From: Candidatus Margulisiibacteriota bacterium
GTDB lineage: Bacteria > Margulisbacteria > WOR-1 > JAKLHX01 > JBAZKV01
Direction: 5' to 3'
Assembly (NCBI GenBank): GCA_041650635.1
Contig: JBAZKV010000022.1
Location: 1-27,957 of the forward strand
Length of the DNA: 27,957 nt
The position numbers and the translations under genes are program-made. A model generated the notes under the pieces. The model did no database searches. It saw nothing but the letters and a program-made list of their open reading frames with translations, and was not told the DNA's origin. Below, one piece after another: positions 20,896-27,658 of the stretch (its first letter is position 1; each line of letters starts with the position of its first letter).

Positions 20896-21959
20896 AAATA
20901 GATAATAAGAGCCTTCACACATTATTAATTCTGGGGGCAGGCGCAACTAGAGGAGCTCTTTCCACCCCATCTCCGAATAAGATTAACCCTCCTTTAAATT
21001 GTGATTATTTCGATATTTTAGAAAAATATGTTCACACCACTGAAGGGAAAAAGTATTTATCCGCATACAATCGATTAAAAAACTTCATCGATAACGAAAT
21101 AGGTCAAAAAGGCATAGAAAACATATCGATGGAGCAGGTATTTAATGTCCTTTTTATTTCCAAAGATTTACCCGAAATATTTAACAAAGGAAGGGGAAGA
21201 CGGCGTTTAGCTGGTTATAGGCAGGGGGTTAAAGACTTTCTCTCATTGTTAATCAGATTATTCCATTTTATTCAACTCCATAGCAAAAACAAAAATAGCA
21301 TAAACCATTACGAGCTTATCGTTAAAAATCTCTCAGCTGGCGACATAATCATGTCTCTTAATTACGACACACTAATTGATAACGAACTTGTTAAGGGCGG
21401 CTGGAATCCTTCTAAGGGATATGCCTTCAAGCCGCAGATTAAATATGAAACACCAAAAACAAAAATATATTCTGACAATTTAAGGGATGTTCTATTATTA
21501 AAACCTCATGGTTCTTTTAATTGGTTTGCAAAGGGATCATTTAATAATTTAGAAAAAGCGCTTGAGCGAAGGCCTGTGTCAGTTGTTATTCTTTCTAAAC
21601 TCCCCAGATTGTATCAGAATAAAAAAGACAGATTATTACATTTTTTTATCCCACCATTATATACAAAGTATTTCAAAAACTCATTTTGGACAAACTTATG
21701 GGTAAAAACCTATGAGGCAGCAAAACGAGTGGATCGCATTGTCATAATTGGATGTTCTTTAATAGCAACTGATTATCATTTGAGAGCCATACTATCAAAA
21801 GCAATAACTGATAAAAAAACGAAATACAAAGAAATTGTTGTAGTTGATAAAAGCAAAAGAACACGGGAGAAATTAAAATCATTTTTTCGCGGTTCTGCTC
21901 TCAATGGCGTAACAACATATTCAAACTTTTCCACTTTTTGTATAAAAACGCTTAAATAA
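20892..21959 (+). CDS. SIR2-like NAD-binding protein (putative defence effector, TTG start)
   Basis: The 355-residue protein has the SIR2 Rossmann features: LLILGAGATRG (11-21), IIMSLNYDTLID (152-163, with Asn157 and Asp159) and LLKPHGSFNWF (202-212, His206). A C-terminal RIVIIGCSLIATDYHLR motif also matches the SIR2_2 type. The Asn and His needed for NAD cleavage in bacterial defence SIR2 proteins such as ThsA appear to be kept. No membrane segment or second catalytic domain is visible. The TTG start overlaps the stop of HTH 4 by four bases; no ATG is available near this position. NAD depletion or nucleotide sensing upon phage infection is inference from the family. It is convergent with the restriction gene, 81 bp apart, with only a weak hairpin and T-run between. 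Confidence 0.78.
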   Translation: MKIDNKSLHTLLILGAGATRGALSTPSPNKINPPLNCDYFDILEKYVHTTEGKKYLSAYNRLKNFIDNEIGQKGIENISMEQVFNVLFISKDLPEIFNKGRGRRRLAGYRQGVKDFLSLLIRLFHFIQLHSKNKNSINHYELIVKNLSAGDIIMSLNYDTLIDNELVKGGWNPSKGYAFKPQIKYETPKTKIYSDNLRDVLLLKPHGSFNWFAKGSFNNLEKALERRPVSVVILSKLPRLYQNKKDRLLHFFIPPLYTKYFKNSFWTNLWVKTYEAAKRVDRIVIIGCSLIATDYHLRAILSKAITDKKTKYKEIVVVDKSKRTREKLKSFFRGSALNGVTTYSNFSTFCIKTLK

Positions 21960-22040
21960 TATATTTTATAAGGGAAACGCCTTTTTCACATTCCAGATGA
22001 CAAAAGATGATGCTATTAATGTGTAGCAAACACAATTTAT

Positions 22041-22931
22041 TTAAAGGAATTTCCAAATATCCCCGCATAAAAGACGATCAAACGTTCTAATCTGATCCTT
22101 TAAGATGTCCTCAGTTAACATATTCGGGCGAATATCGCAATAATAAACACCATCAAGTGGATTCAATTTAACAGTATACCCACGAAAGTGCCCGGGCAAA
22201 AAAGTTGCGTTGATACCGTACTTATTCTTTTTACTTGTGTTCTTACGTTGCACATCATTAAGAAACACCGCGATGTGCGGAGTATTTGTATCAGTGAGTT
22301 TGCTATATAAAAACTTATCAATGAATATCTTGTCAATTCGATCCTTGCTGGATGTTTTTATTGATCCAATCAACTTAATCTTTTCATCCGTCTTAATGAC
22401 CAAATCATGTTGATAACTCATTTTGAATTGTTCTTTCCCTCTAAGCATGACCGGAACTTGAATGACACCAGGTTCACACTTAAGACCAATACTGCGAATT
22501 ACAAGGCGAATGAGATGCTCAAATAAATCCCCATTGATTTTACGAGCAGTATTAGATTTTCCCACAGGCAAAGCATCTAGAGCAGAACCTATTGACATCT
22601 GTAATGTATAAACAAATCGATTTATTCTTTGTCTATCATCTGTTGAAGTTATATCTTTAACATTTTTAAGTGATTCAATAAATGTCTTTTTATTTAAGAG
22701 AAATTCAGTATTTGTGTACATAAGCCGAGAATTGATTGGGCGAGTAATTTGATATCCACCATCAGAACCGTATTGATAGAACTGATAATGATTCTCATTT
22801 TGAGAAACAATTACTGCTTGCAATTTAGTAGCGACATATTCGAGATACAGCTCGGCAAAGTCAACAAAATTACCAAGAGCCTTGAATTTTGACTTATCTG
22901 TTGCTATTTTAGTAATTTGCTTGATTTTCAT
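22041..22931 (-). CDS. Type II restriction endonuclease, PD-(D/E)xK-like
   Basis: The 296-residue protein lies directly behind a DNA methyltransferase with an ATGA overlap, the normal sign of a cognate restriction enzyme. The likely nuclease core is GDLFEHLIRLVIR (Glu138), then YQHDLVIK (Asp176), a strand, and GSIKTSSKDRID (Ser190-x-Lys192). In most PD-(D/E)xK enzymes the residue two before the Lys is acidic; here it is Ser, so the acidic ligand may be supplied by Glu138. No specificity can be read from sequence, and I cannot name a characterised isoschizomer. It probably cuts unmodified incoming DNA in the cytosol. It is AT-rich, like the rest of the island. Confidence 0.78.
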   Translation of the reverse strand: MKIKQITKIATDKSKFKALGNFVDFAELYLEYVATKLQAVIVSQNENHYQFYQYGSDGGYQITRPINSRLMYTNTEFLLNKKTFIESLKNVKDITSTDDRQRINRFVYTLQMSIGSALDALPVGKSNTARKINGDLFEHLIRLVIRSIGLKCEPGVIQVPVMLRGKEQFKMSYQHDLVIKTDEKIKLIGSIKTSSKDRIDKIFIDKFLYSKLTDTNTPHIAVFLNDVQRKNTSKKNKYGINATFLPGHFRGYTVKLNPLDGVYYCDIRPNMLTEDILKDQIRTFDRLLCGDIWKFL

Positions 22932-23902
22932 CTAATGGAATTTCTCCGTTTAAGATTTTCGAAGTCATATTGTCTCCAGTGCTCAATCGGCCAATCCTCC
23001 ACGAGTTCAATTCTATTTACTACCCATTCTAAATATTCAGACGAAATATCACAGCCAATCCATCTCCTCTTCAATTGTTCTGAGCATACAGCGGTTGTAC
23101 CCGAACCAAGAAATGGATCAAATATTAAATCGTTTTGATTTGAGGATGCGGAAATTATCTTTCTTAAGAGTTCTTCTGGCTTTTGTGTCGGGTGTGGTGT
23201 TTTTTCATGCATTCCATTACAGGTGGTTGGTATCTCTAAAACATCTTTTGGCTTTGCTCCATTTGGGTTTGGTTCCCATAAATGTTGTTTGCCATTTCCA
23301 TATTGGCTGGTTAATGCCTGGGGGTGCTCAGGATATTTTAATGTATGATCAGAATATGGGATTCGCACTTCATCAACATTAAATATAAAATCCTTGCTTT
23401 TCCTGAAATGCAAAATACTTTCATGTGATCTTCCCCATTCGTTTGTTAAGTTTGCTTTATTTTTATAGTGCCAGACGATCCACCGGCAATTATCAAAATA
23501 TTGCATTGCTGGAGACTTTATGTCGGCAAGTATTTCAGAAAATCCACATACATATAACGAACCCATTTTTTTTAAAATTCTTGCAGCTTCTTTTATCCAT
23601 TTTATGGACCAATTAAGATAGTCTTGCTGAGAATTAAAGCGATCCCAATCAGCTTTCTTAATATTGTAAGGTGGGTCAGCAAAAATTAAATCGATCGAAT
23701 CACTATCCAATCCTTTCATCACGTCTAGACAGTCACCTATAAATATTTTGCCATTTGGATGTTCATAGTAAAGGTGAGGCTGAGATGAGTCTTGTTGTTT
23801 CTGACTATCAAACACCTTCCCCTTGAATTGTTTTTGACCAAAAAACTCATCGATTTCTGTCTTGCGTTTAAAAGTTGTCTTTGTCGGCGTCGATGCATCC
23901 AT
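22928..23902 (-). CDS. Type II DNA methyltransferase, beta class (N4-cytosine or N6-adenine)
   Basis: The 324-residue protein has motif IV DPPYN (76-80) before motif I DPFLGSGTT (262-270), the order of beta-class amino-methyltransferases. GDCLDVMKGL before DPPY and HPTQKPEELL before motif I are typical. The about 45-residue N-terminal extension is charged and may aid recognition. It methylates an exocyclic amino group in the target site to protect host DNA; N4-C versus N6-A cannot be decided, though DPPY alone is commoner in N6-A enzymes. Its promoter would start the mRNA about four bases before the ATG and no ribosome site is visible. It is the first gene of the pair. Confidence 0.9.
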   Translation of the reverse strand: MDASTPTKTTFKRKTEIDEFFGQKQFKGKVFDSQKQQDSSQPHLYYEHPNGKIFIGDCLDVMKGLDSDSIDLIFADPPYNIKKADWDRFNSQQDYLNWSIKWIKEAARILKKMGSLYVCGFSEILADIKSPAMQYFDNCRWIVWHYKNKANLTNEWGRSHESILHFRKSKDFIFNVDEVRIPYSDHTLKYPEHPQALTSQYGNGKQHLWEPNPNGAKPKDVLEIPTTCNGMHEKTPHPTQKPEELLRKIISASSNQNDLIFDPFLGSGTTAVCSEQLKRRWIGCDISSEYLEWVVNRIELVEDWPIEHWRQYDFENLKRRNSIR

Positions 23903-23912
23903 ATTGGTTGAT

Positions 23913-23941
23913 ATTATAGCACTTTTTGTTTGATTTATTAA
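23913..23941 (-). promoter_or_regulatory. Promoter of the restriction-modification pair, near-leaderless
   Basis: On the minus strand TTAATA, a 17-base spacer and TATAAT. The predicted start is near 23906 and the ATG at 23902, leaving about four untranslated bases and no Shine-Dalgarno sequence. Confidence 0.6.
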
Positions 23942-23958
23942 AACAATAAGAGCAGTTA

Positions 23959-24001
23959 ATTAGCCCTCTTCGCGGGGTGTGGGGAAGCGAAGAGGGCTAA
24001 T
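23959..24001. other. 15-bp perfect hairpin upstream of the methyltransferase
   Basis: TTAGCCCTCTTCGC (23960-23973) pairs fully with 23987-24000, and one more A-T pair extends the stem. The loop is 13 bases and G-rich. Neither side has a T-run, so a terminator is unlikely. It sits between the restriction promoter and the right 73-bp repeat in the gene-free stretch 23903-24288. An extended -10-like TGTTATAAT (24013-24021) follows. Confidence 0.7.
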
Positions 24002-24054
24002 CCCATACCATATGTTATAATCTCCCTATATCTTTCTTTCGGCATCCGTGAATA

Positions 24055-24127
24055 GTGTTAGGTATGCATAGAGAAAGAACAAAGCCCTGAGCTTGTCGAA
24101 GGGTTGGCAAGTGCAGTGCCGGTCGAG
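24055..24127. repeat. 73-bp perfect inverted repeat, right copy (island boundary)
   Basis: This is the exact reverse complement of 19630-19702. It closes the island of about 4.35 kb that holds the HTH/SIR2 operon and the restriction pair, and is directly followed by another large inverted repeat. Confidence 0.9.
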
Positions 24128-24128
24128 G

Positions 24129-24263
24129 ACTTCGACTCGGTCGCTTACGCGACCTCGCTCAGTCCAAGTCTCTTATTAAAGAGAAGGATTATTCGTTAAA
24201 AAACGAAGTCGGCTGAGCGACACTGAGCGAGGCATTGAGTCCGACGAAATGCCGAGTCGAAGT
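24129..24263. repeat. Composite nested inverted repeat of about 135 bp
   Basis: The outer arms ACTTCGACTCGG (24129-24140) and CCGAGTCGAAGT (24252-24263) enclose a second pair, CCTCGCTCAGT (24153-24163) and ACTGAGCGAGG (24222-24232). In between are the small hairpins TCTCTT-ATTA-AAGAGA and TTCGTT-AAAA-AACGAA. It belongs to the dispersed TTCGACTCGG/CTCGCTCAG family. No gene lies here. Confidence 0.75.
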
Positions 24264-24288
24264 GGAGTCGAAGCCTAAAGATCAATAT

Positions 24289-24579
24289 ATGCCCTACCAC
24301 CTTTATATCCTGCAATGCACCAACGGATCACTTTATACCGGAATAACAAATAACCTTGAAAGAAGGTTCAATGAGCATTTTTCCGGCAAAGGCTGCAAAT
24401 ATACCATTGCCAACCCCGCCAAAAAGATGAGATATACAGAGAAATTTGAAACCCGCAGTGAAGCGGCAAAAAGAGAAGCGCAGATAAAGGGCTGGACAAG
24501 GACAAAGAAGCTTGCTTTGATCAAAGGACATAAGGGAATACTTAAAACTTCCGCAAGATGTAAAAACAGGCAGAAATAA
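24289..24579 (+). CDS. GIY-YIG domain protein, UPF0213/YhbQ-like
   Basis: The 96-residue protein is a minimal GIY-YIG nuclease domain: HLYILQCTNGSLYTGITNNL (the GIY and YTG strands), the catalytic-side Arg in LERRFNEHFSGKG, and a C-terminal KREAQIKGWTRTKKLALI helix typical of UPF0213 proteins. Stand-alone members may act on DNA or RNA ends; their exact role is poorly known. I chose the inner ATG because family members start directly with the YILxC strand and the upstream extension would be translated repeat DNA. The ribosome site is poor. The gene lies just outside the right end of the island. Confidence 0.85.
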   Translation: MPYHLYILQCTNGSLYTGITNNLERRFNEHFSGKGCKYTIANPAKKMRYTEKFETRSEAAKREAQIKGWTRTKKLALIKGHKGILKTSARCKNRQK

Positions 24580-24640
24580 ACGGCGAGCAAGCGAGCCGAA
24601 TCCAGGACCAAAATCACACCCCGCCTCCTTTACCCGCTAA

Positions 24641-24669
24641 TTGACAGATAGTAATTATTACTATATAGT
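24641..24669 (+). promoter_or_regulatory. Promoter of the perR-peroxiredoxin operon, leaderless
   Basis: Consensus TTGACA, a 17-base spacer and TATAGT. The start is expected 6-7 bases after the -10 box, at the A of the ATG at 24676. No ribosome site is present. Confidence 0.78.
24648..24664. promoter_or_regulatory. PerR/Fur-type operator in the perR promoter
   Basis: A perfect 8-1-8 palindrome, ATAGTAAT-T-ATTACTAT, fills the spacer between -35 and -10. Its core TAAT-N-ATTA equals the centre of the known PerR box (TTATAATNATTATAA). This supports negative autoregulation, relieved when peroxide oxidises PerR. Confidence 0.78.
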
Positions 24670-24675
24670 ATATAC

Positions 24676-25173
24676 ATGCGCAAAAAGAGGTCAACAGGCC
24701 GAATAACGCACGAACAAAACCCCCTGTCCGGACACGGGCTTAAACTGACCCCTCAGCGGACAGCCATTTACGATCTGATCAAGGACTCCAGGCAGCATCC
24801 TTGTGCGGAGCAGGTGTATAGATCGGTCAAAAAACAGCTCCCCAATATCTCATTTGACACGGTATACAGGACCCTGCAAAGCTTTTCGGAAGCCGGTCTT
24901 ATAAACGCCGTAGAAAACCACGGCAGGAACCAAAGATTTGATCCCAGGACAGAGCAGCACCACCATTTCCACTGTATAAACTGCCGCAAGATAGTGGATT
25001 TTGACTGCAAAGAGTTTGACAGCCTGCTGGCACAAAAACAGATGCAAAAAGGGTTCAAGATAATTAGAAGGCGGGTAGTGTTCGAGGGTTTGTGCAAAGA
25101 CTGTCAAAAAGAAAGGAGAAAAACCGACACGGCCCGCGGCCCAAAGACCAATAGCATAAAAAGGAGTTCTTGA
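24676..25173 (+). CDS. perR: PerR, peroxide-sensing Fur-family repressor
   Basis: The 165-residue protein has the Fur winged helix (LKLTPQRTAIYDLI; SFDTVYRTLQSFSEAGLI) and dimer domain. Every PerR ligand known from Bacillus subtilis has a counterpart at a constant offset of four: His41, Asp89, His95, His97 and Asp108 for the regulatory Fe/Mn site, and Cys100, Cys103, Cys140 and Cys143 for structural zinc. Asp89 (RFDP) is the residue that tends to separate PerR from Fur. It represses its operon until peroxide oxidises the metal-bound His. A charged N-terminal tail of about 15 residues and a basic C-terminal tail are extra. The peroxiredoxin gene follows after 1 bp. Confidence 0.92.
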   Translation: MRKKRSTGRITHEQNPLSGHGLKLTPQRTAIYDLIKDSRQHPCAEQVYRSVKKQLPNISFDTVYRTLQSFSEAGLINAVENHGRNQRFDPRTEQHHHFHCINCRKIVDFDCKEFDSLLAQKQMQKGFKIIRRRVVFEGLCKDCQKERRKTDTARGPKTNSIKRSS

Positions 25174-25174
25174 C

Positions 25175-25885
25175 ATGGAAAACAGCAGCCCCTGCGCCCA
25201 CATGCCCCTGATCAACGAAAAAGCGCCTTCGTTCAAAGCGGTAACCACCCAGGGCGAATTAAACTTTCCGGACCAGTACGCGGGAAGCTGGGTCATTTTG
25301 TTCAGCCATCCTGCCGATTTTACCCCGGTGTGCTCGTCGGAATTCATGACCTTTGCTTCTCTGTCAGAAAAATTCGAAAAGGTCAATTGCAAACTTGTCG
25401 GGCTTTCTGTTGACGGGTTGTACAGCCATATAGCATGGCTAAGGACCCTGAAGGAAAAGATCGAATATAAGGGTATGAAGAATGTCGAGGTCCAGTTCCC
25501 CCTGATAGAGGACATAACGATGGAGGTAGCAAAAAAATACGGCATGATACAGCCGGGGGAAAGCTCGACAAAAGCGGTCAGGGCGGTCTTTGTCATAGAT
25601 CCCAAAGGCATAATCAGGACCATACTGTATTATCCGTTAAGCCTGGGAAGAAATTTTGACGAGATCTACCGAATTGTTGTGGGATTGCAGACAGCGGATG
25701 CTTTTTCCGTTGCTCTTCCCGCGGACTGGCAGCCCGGGGACGATGTTATCGTTCCTACCGCCGGCTCATGCGGAGTTGCCAAGGAAAGAATGTCGGGCAA
25801 AGAAGACATAAAGTGCTATGACTGGTTCTTCTGCACCAAGAAACTTCCAAAAGAGAAGGTTTTTGGCGCGATAATGAAGAAATGA
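25175..25885 (+). CDS. Peroxiredoxin of the Prx6/archaeal TPx type
   Basis: The 236-residue protein reduces peroxides in the cytosol. Peroxidatic Cys53 lies in HPADFTPVCSSEF, with Thr50 and a downstream Arg at the active site. The C-terminal arm contains Cys199 (GSCG), Cys214 and Cys220 (KCYDWFFC), as in Aeropyrum TPx, where the last two Cys act in resolution. The length agrees with that class and is longer than AhpC. AAGGAG precedes the ATG inside the end of perR. Co-transcription with perR makes it a peroxide-induced gene. The bidirectional terminator at 25911 follows. The extra Cys199 is not needed in the class and may be structural. Confidence 0.93.
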   Translation: MENSSPCAHMPLINEKAPSFKAVTTQGELNFPDQYAGSWVILFSHPADFTPVCSSEFMTFASLSEKFEKVNCKLVGLSVDGLYSHIAWLRTLKEKIEYKGMKNVEVQFPLIEDITMEVAKKYGMIQPGESSTKAVRAVFVIDPKGIIRTILYYPLSLGRNFDEIYRIVVGLQTADAFSVALPADWQPGDDVIVPTAGSCGVAKERMSGKEDIKCYDWFFCTKKLPKEKVFGAIMKK

Positions 25886-25910
25886 CGGTATAACCGGCAC
25901 AGGCAAAAAT

Positions 25911-25948
25911 ACGGGGCCGGGCGGCTGATAAGAAGCCCCCTGCCCCGT
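25911..25948. terminator. Bidirectional terminator between convergent genes
   Basis: The outer stem ACGGGG/CCCCGT (25911-25916 with 25943-25948) is followed by inner GGG/CCC and GGCT/AGCC pairs. T-rich bases (TCATTTT) lie on the right and AAAAATA, a T-run for leftward transcription, on the left. Confidence 0.7.
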
Positions 25949-25957
25949 TCATTTTGG

Positions 25958-26446
25958 CTAAGAGGAAGCAGCTCCTTTTTCCATCCTTTGCAACAGCACA
26001 TATAGGCAGATTAGCACAAGCGGCATGATAAGGTCGCTGACAATGATAGAGGGCCCGATGTTGTAGGCCGCACTGTTCCCGCCTAAGATAAAGTCCTTTA
26101 CATGCCCTGCCATACAGCCCAAAAGGAACACCGCATTAACAAGGATGGCCGCCAGCCAGAACTGCCCCCTAAAAAAGATGCACATTATGCCAAGGCTGCC
26201 CATTGCTATGTCCGCTACGCCGACTTCGTACTGAAAAGGGCTTCCCGCGCCCCAGCCTATCATTTTGGCCACTTCGGGCCCGTTAAAGATATGCGCCGCG
26301 CCCGCCAGGATATTGCCAAAACCAATGTTTATCACTATCAGATAAAGCAGGATAACTTCGACGATCTTTTTTGGGGACCTGTTCTTCATAAGTACAAGAT
26401 GTATCAAAACCGCAACCAGAGTAATAAGCAGAAAGAACATTGCCAT
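25958..26446 (-). CDS. Small multi-pass membrane protein, DUF6790-like
   Basis: The 162-residue protein has about five hydrophobic helices and no catalytic motif. Segments FGNILAGAAHIFNGPEVAK and WGAGSPFQYEVGVADIAMG resemble a widespread family of unknown function that I recall as DUF6790; I cannot verify the number. A strong AAAGGAGG precedes the ATG. A TATAAT within the stop region of the upstream nuclease gene (26494-26499) might give it its own promoter, but a good -35 is lacking. The gene is convergent with the peroxiredoxin. Function unknown. Confidence 0.72.
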   Translation of the reverse strand: MAMFFLLITLVAVLIHLVLMKNRSPKKIVEVILLYLIVINIGFGNILAGAAHIFNGPEVAKMIGWGAGSPFQYEVGVADIAMGSLGIMCIFFRGQFWLAAILVNAVFLLGCMAGHVKDFILGGNSAAYNIGPSIIVSDLIMPLVLICLYVLLQRMEKGAASS

Positions 26447-26494
26447 GGGCTGCCTCCTTTGAACTCTTCCACGGTTAAGCGGGATATCGATCTA

Positions 26495-27520
26495 TTATAT
26501 CCCATTCTCCCCCATAAGGGCTTTAACATTTTCCGGCGACGGCAGCTCTCCTTTAAGTTTTTTGGGTAACTGTTTAAGGATCCTATATTTTGCAACACCT
26601 ATGGGGCCTGAACTTTTTCTTAAAGCGTACTCGACTATGGTCCGGTCCTTGTCTTTGCAAAGGATAATACCGATAGACGGATTCTCACCTCTTAATTTGA
26701 CGAGATCGTCCAAAGCTGCCAGATAGAACTGCATCTTTCCGACATATTCCGGAATGAATTTACCTATCTTTAGCTCGATCGCCACCAGGCACTTGAGTCG
26801 TCGGTGATACAGAAGAATATCTATAAAGAAGTCATTGCCGTTGATCTCCAAGCGAAACTGATTCCCCATAAACGCGAACGCACCGCCCATCTCCGCAAGA
26901 AATTTGCTCACTTTAGCGATCAAAGCGGCTTCAAGTTCCTTCTCCCCGTATTCTTCTCCAAATTCCAAAAAATCAAACATGTATTCATCCTTAACCGCAA
27001 ACCTCGCCTGGTTTTTTATCCTTTCAGGAAGGTTCTTATTAAAACTGGTCTGATTAAGCATCGTCCGTTCATATGTTTTGTTGTCTATCTGATGGATCAG
27101 GGCATTCTTTGTCCAGCCATATTTTTGGGTCATGCGGATATAAAATTCCCTCTCAAGATCGTTCTCGCATTTATCGAGGATTATCAAATTGTGCGTCCAG
27201 CCGATTTCTGCAACCAATGGTTGCAGTTTTGTGTTGCTTTTGTATGTCTTGTAAAAATTGCGCATATACCATATATTCCTAAAGGAAAAGCCCTTTGTAC
27301 CCGGAAATTCCTTTTGCAGATCAGCCGCCAACTTTTTTACGATCGAGCCGCCCCATTTATTCCTTTTTTGTCTTAAAACGATCATCTTCCCGATATCCCA
27401 ATACAGATTTATCAGCTCCTTATTAACGGCTTTAAGCGCCTCATACTGCGCTGCTCTGATGCGTTCCTTTATTTCCCTCAAAAATCTATGATACCCGGCA
27501 CCAACGACCTTGCTTCCCAT
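26495..27520 (-). CDS. DUF1016/YhcG-type PD-(D/E)xK nuclease
   Basis: The 341-residue protein belongs to the YhcG family. Its N-terminal domain starts LREIKERIRAAQYEALKAVN with LINLYWDIGKMI and FSFRNIWYMRNFY, all typical of DUF1016_N. The C-terminal nuclease domain shows INGNDFFIDILLYHR (catalytic Asp) and LVAIELKIGKF (Glu-x-Lys). These proteins are thought to cut DNA and often travel with restriction systems and mobile islands. The frame is open 27 codons upstream, but AAGGAGG seven bases before the ATG at 27520 decides the start. It is alone on its strand between the membrane-protein gene and a partial gene. Confidence 0.88.
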   Translation of the reverse strand: MGSKVVGAGYHRFLREIKERIRAAQYEALKAVNKELINLYWDIGKMIVLRQKRNKWGGSIVKKLAADLQKEFPGTKGFSFRNIWYMRNFYKTYKSNTKLQPLVAEIGWTHNLIILDKCENDLEREFYIRMTQKYGWTKNALIHQIDNKTYERTMLNQTSFNKNLPERIKNQARFAVKDEYMFDFLEFGEEYGEKELEAALIAKVSKFLAEMGGAFAFMGNQFRLEINGNDFFIDILLYHRRLKCLVAIELKIGKFIPEYVGKMQFYLAALDDLVKLRGENPSIGIILCKDKDRTIVEYALRKSSGPIGVAKYRILKQLPKKLKGELPSPENVKALMGENGI

Positions 27521-27658
27521 ATGTATCCTCCTTCCATTGTGGGATTTTTCAACACCTCCCCTAGCCTTTTCACGCTCAAAGATAGCTTTTGGGGACTTCA
27601 ATACACCTTTAGTAGCAATTTCCCCACCAGGATAGAGCCTAAAGTGATGGGGGCCGGC

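Noticed and set aside
21960..22040. Terminator between the SIR2 and restriction genes
   Set aside because: AAGG/CCTT with a T-run is only a 4-bp stem; too weak to list.
16309..27556. 15-bp shared word GGTGTTGAAAAATCC in the ORF6N gene and upstream of the DUF1016 gene
   Set aside because: About one match of that length is expected by chance in a window this size, and the contexts differ.
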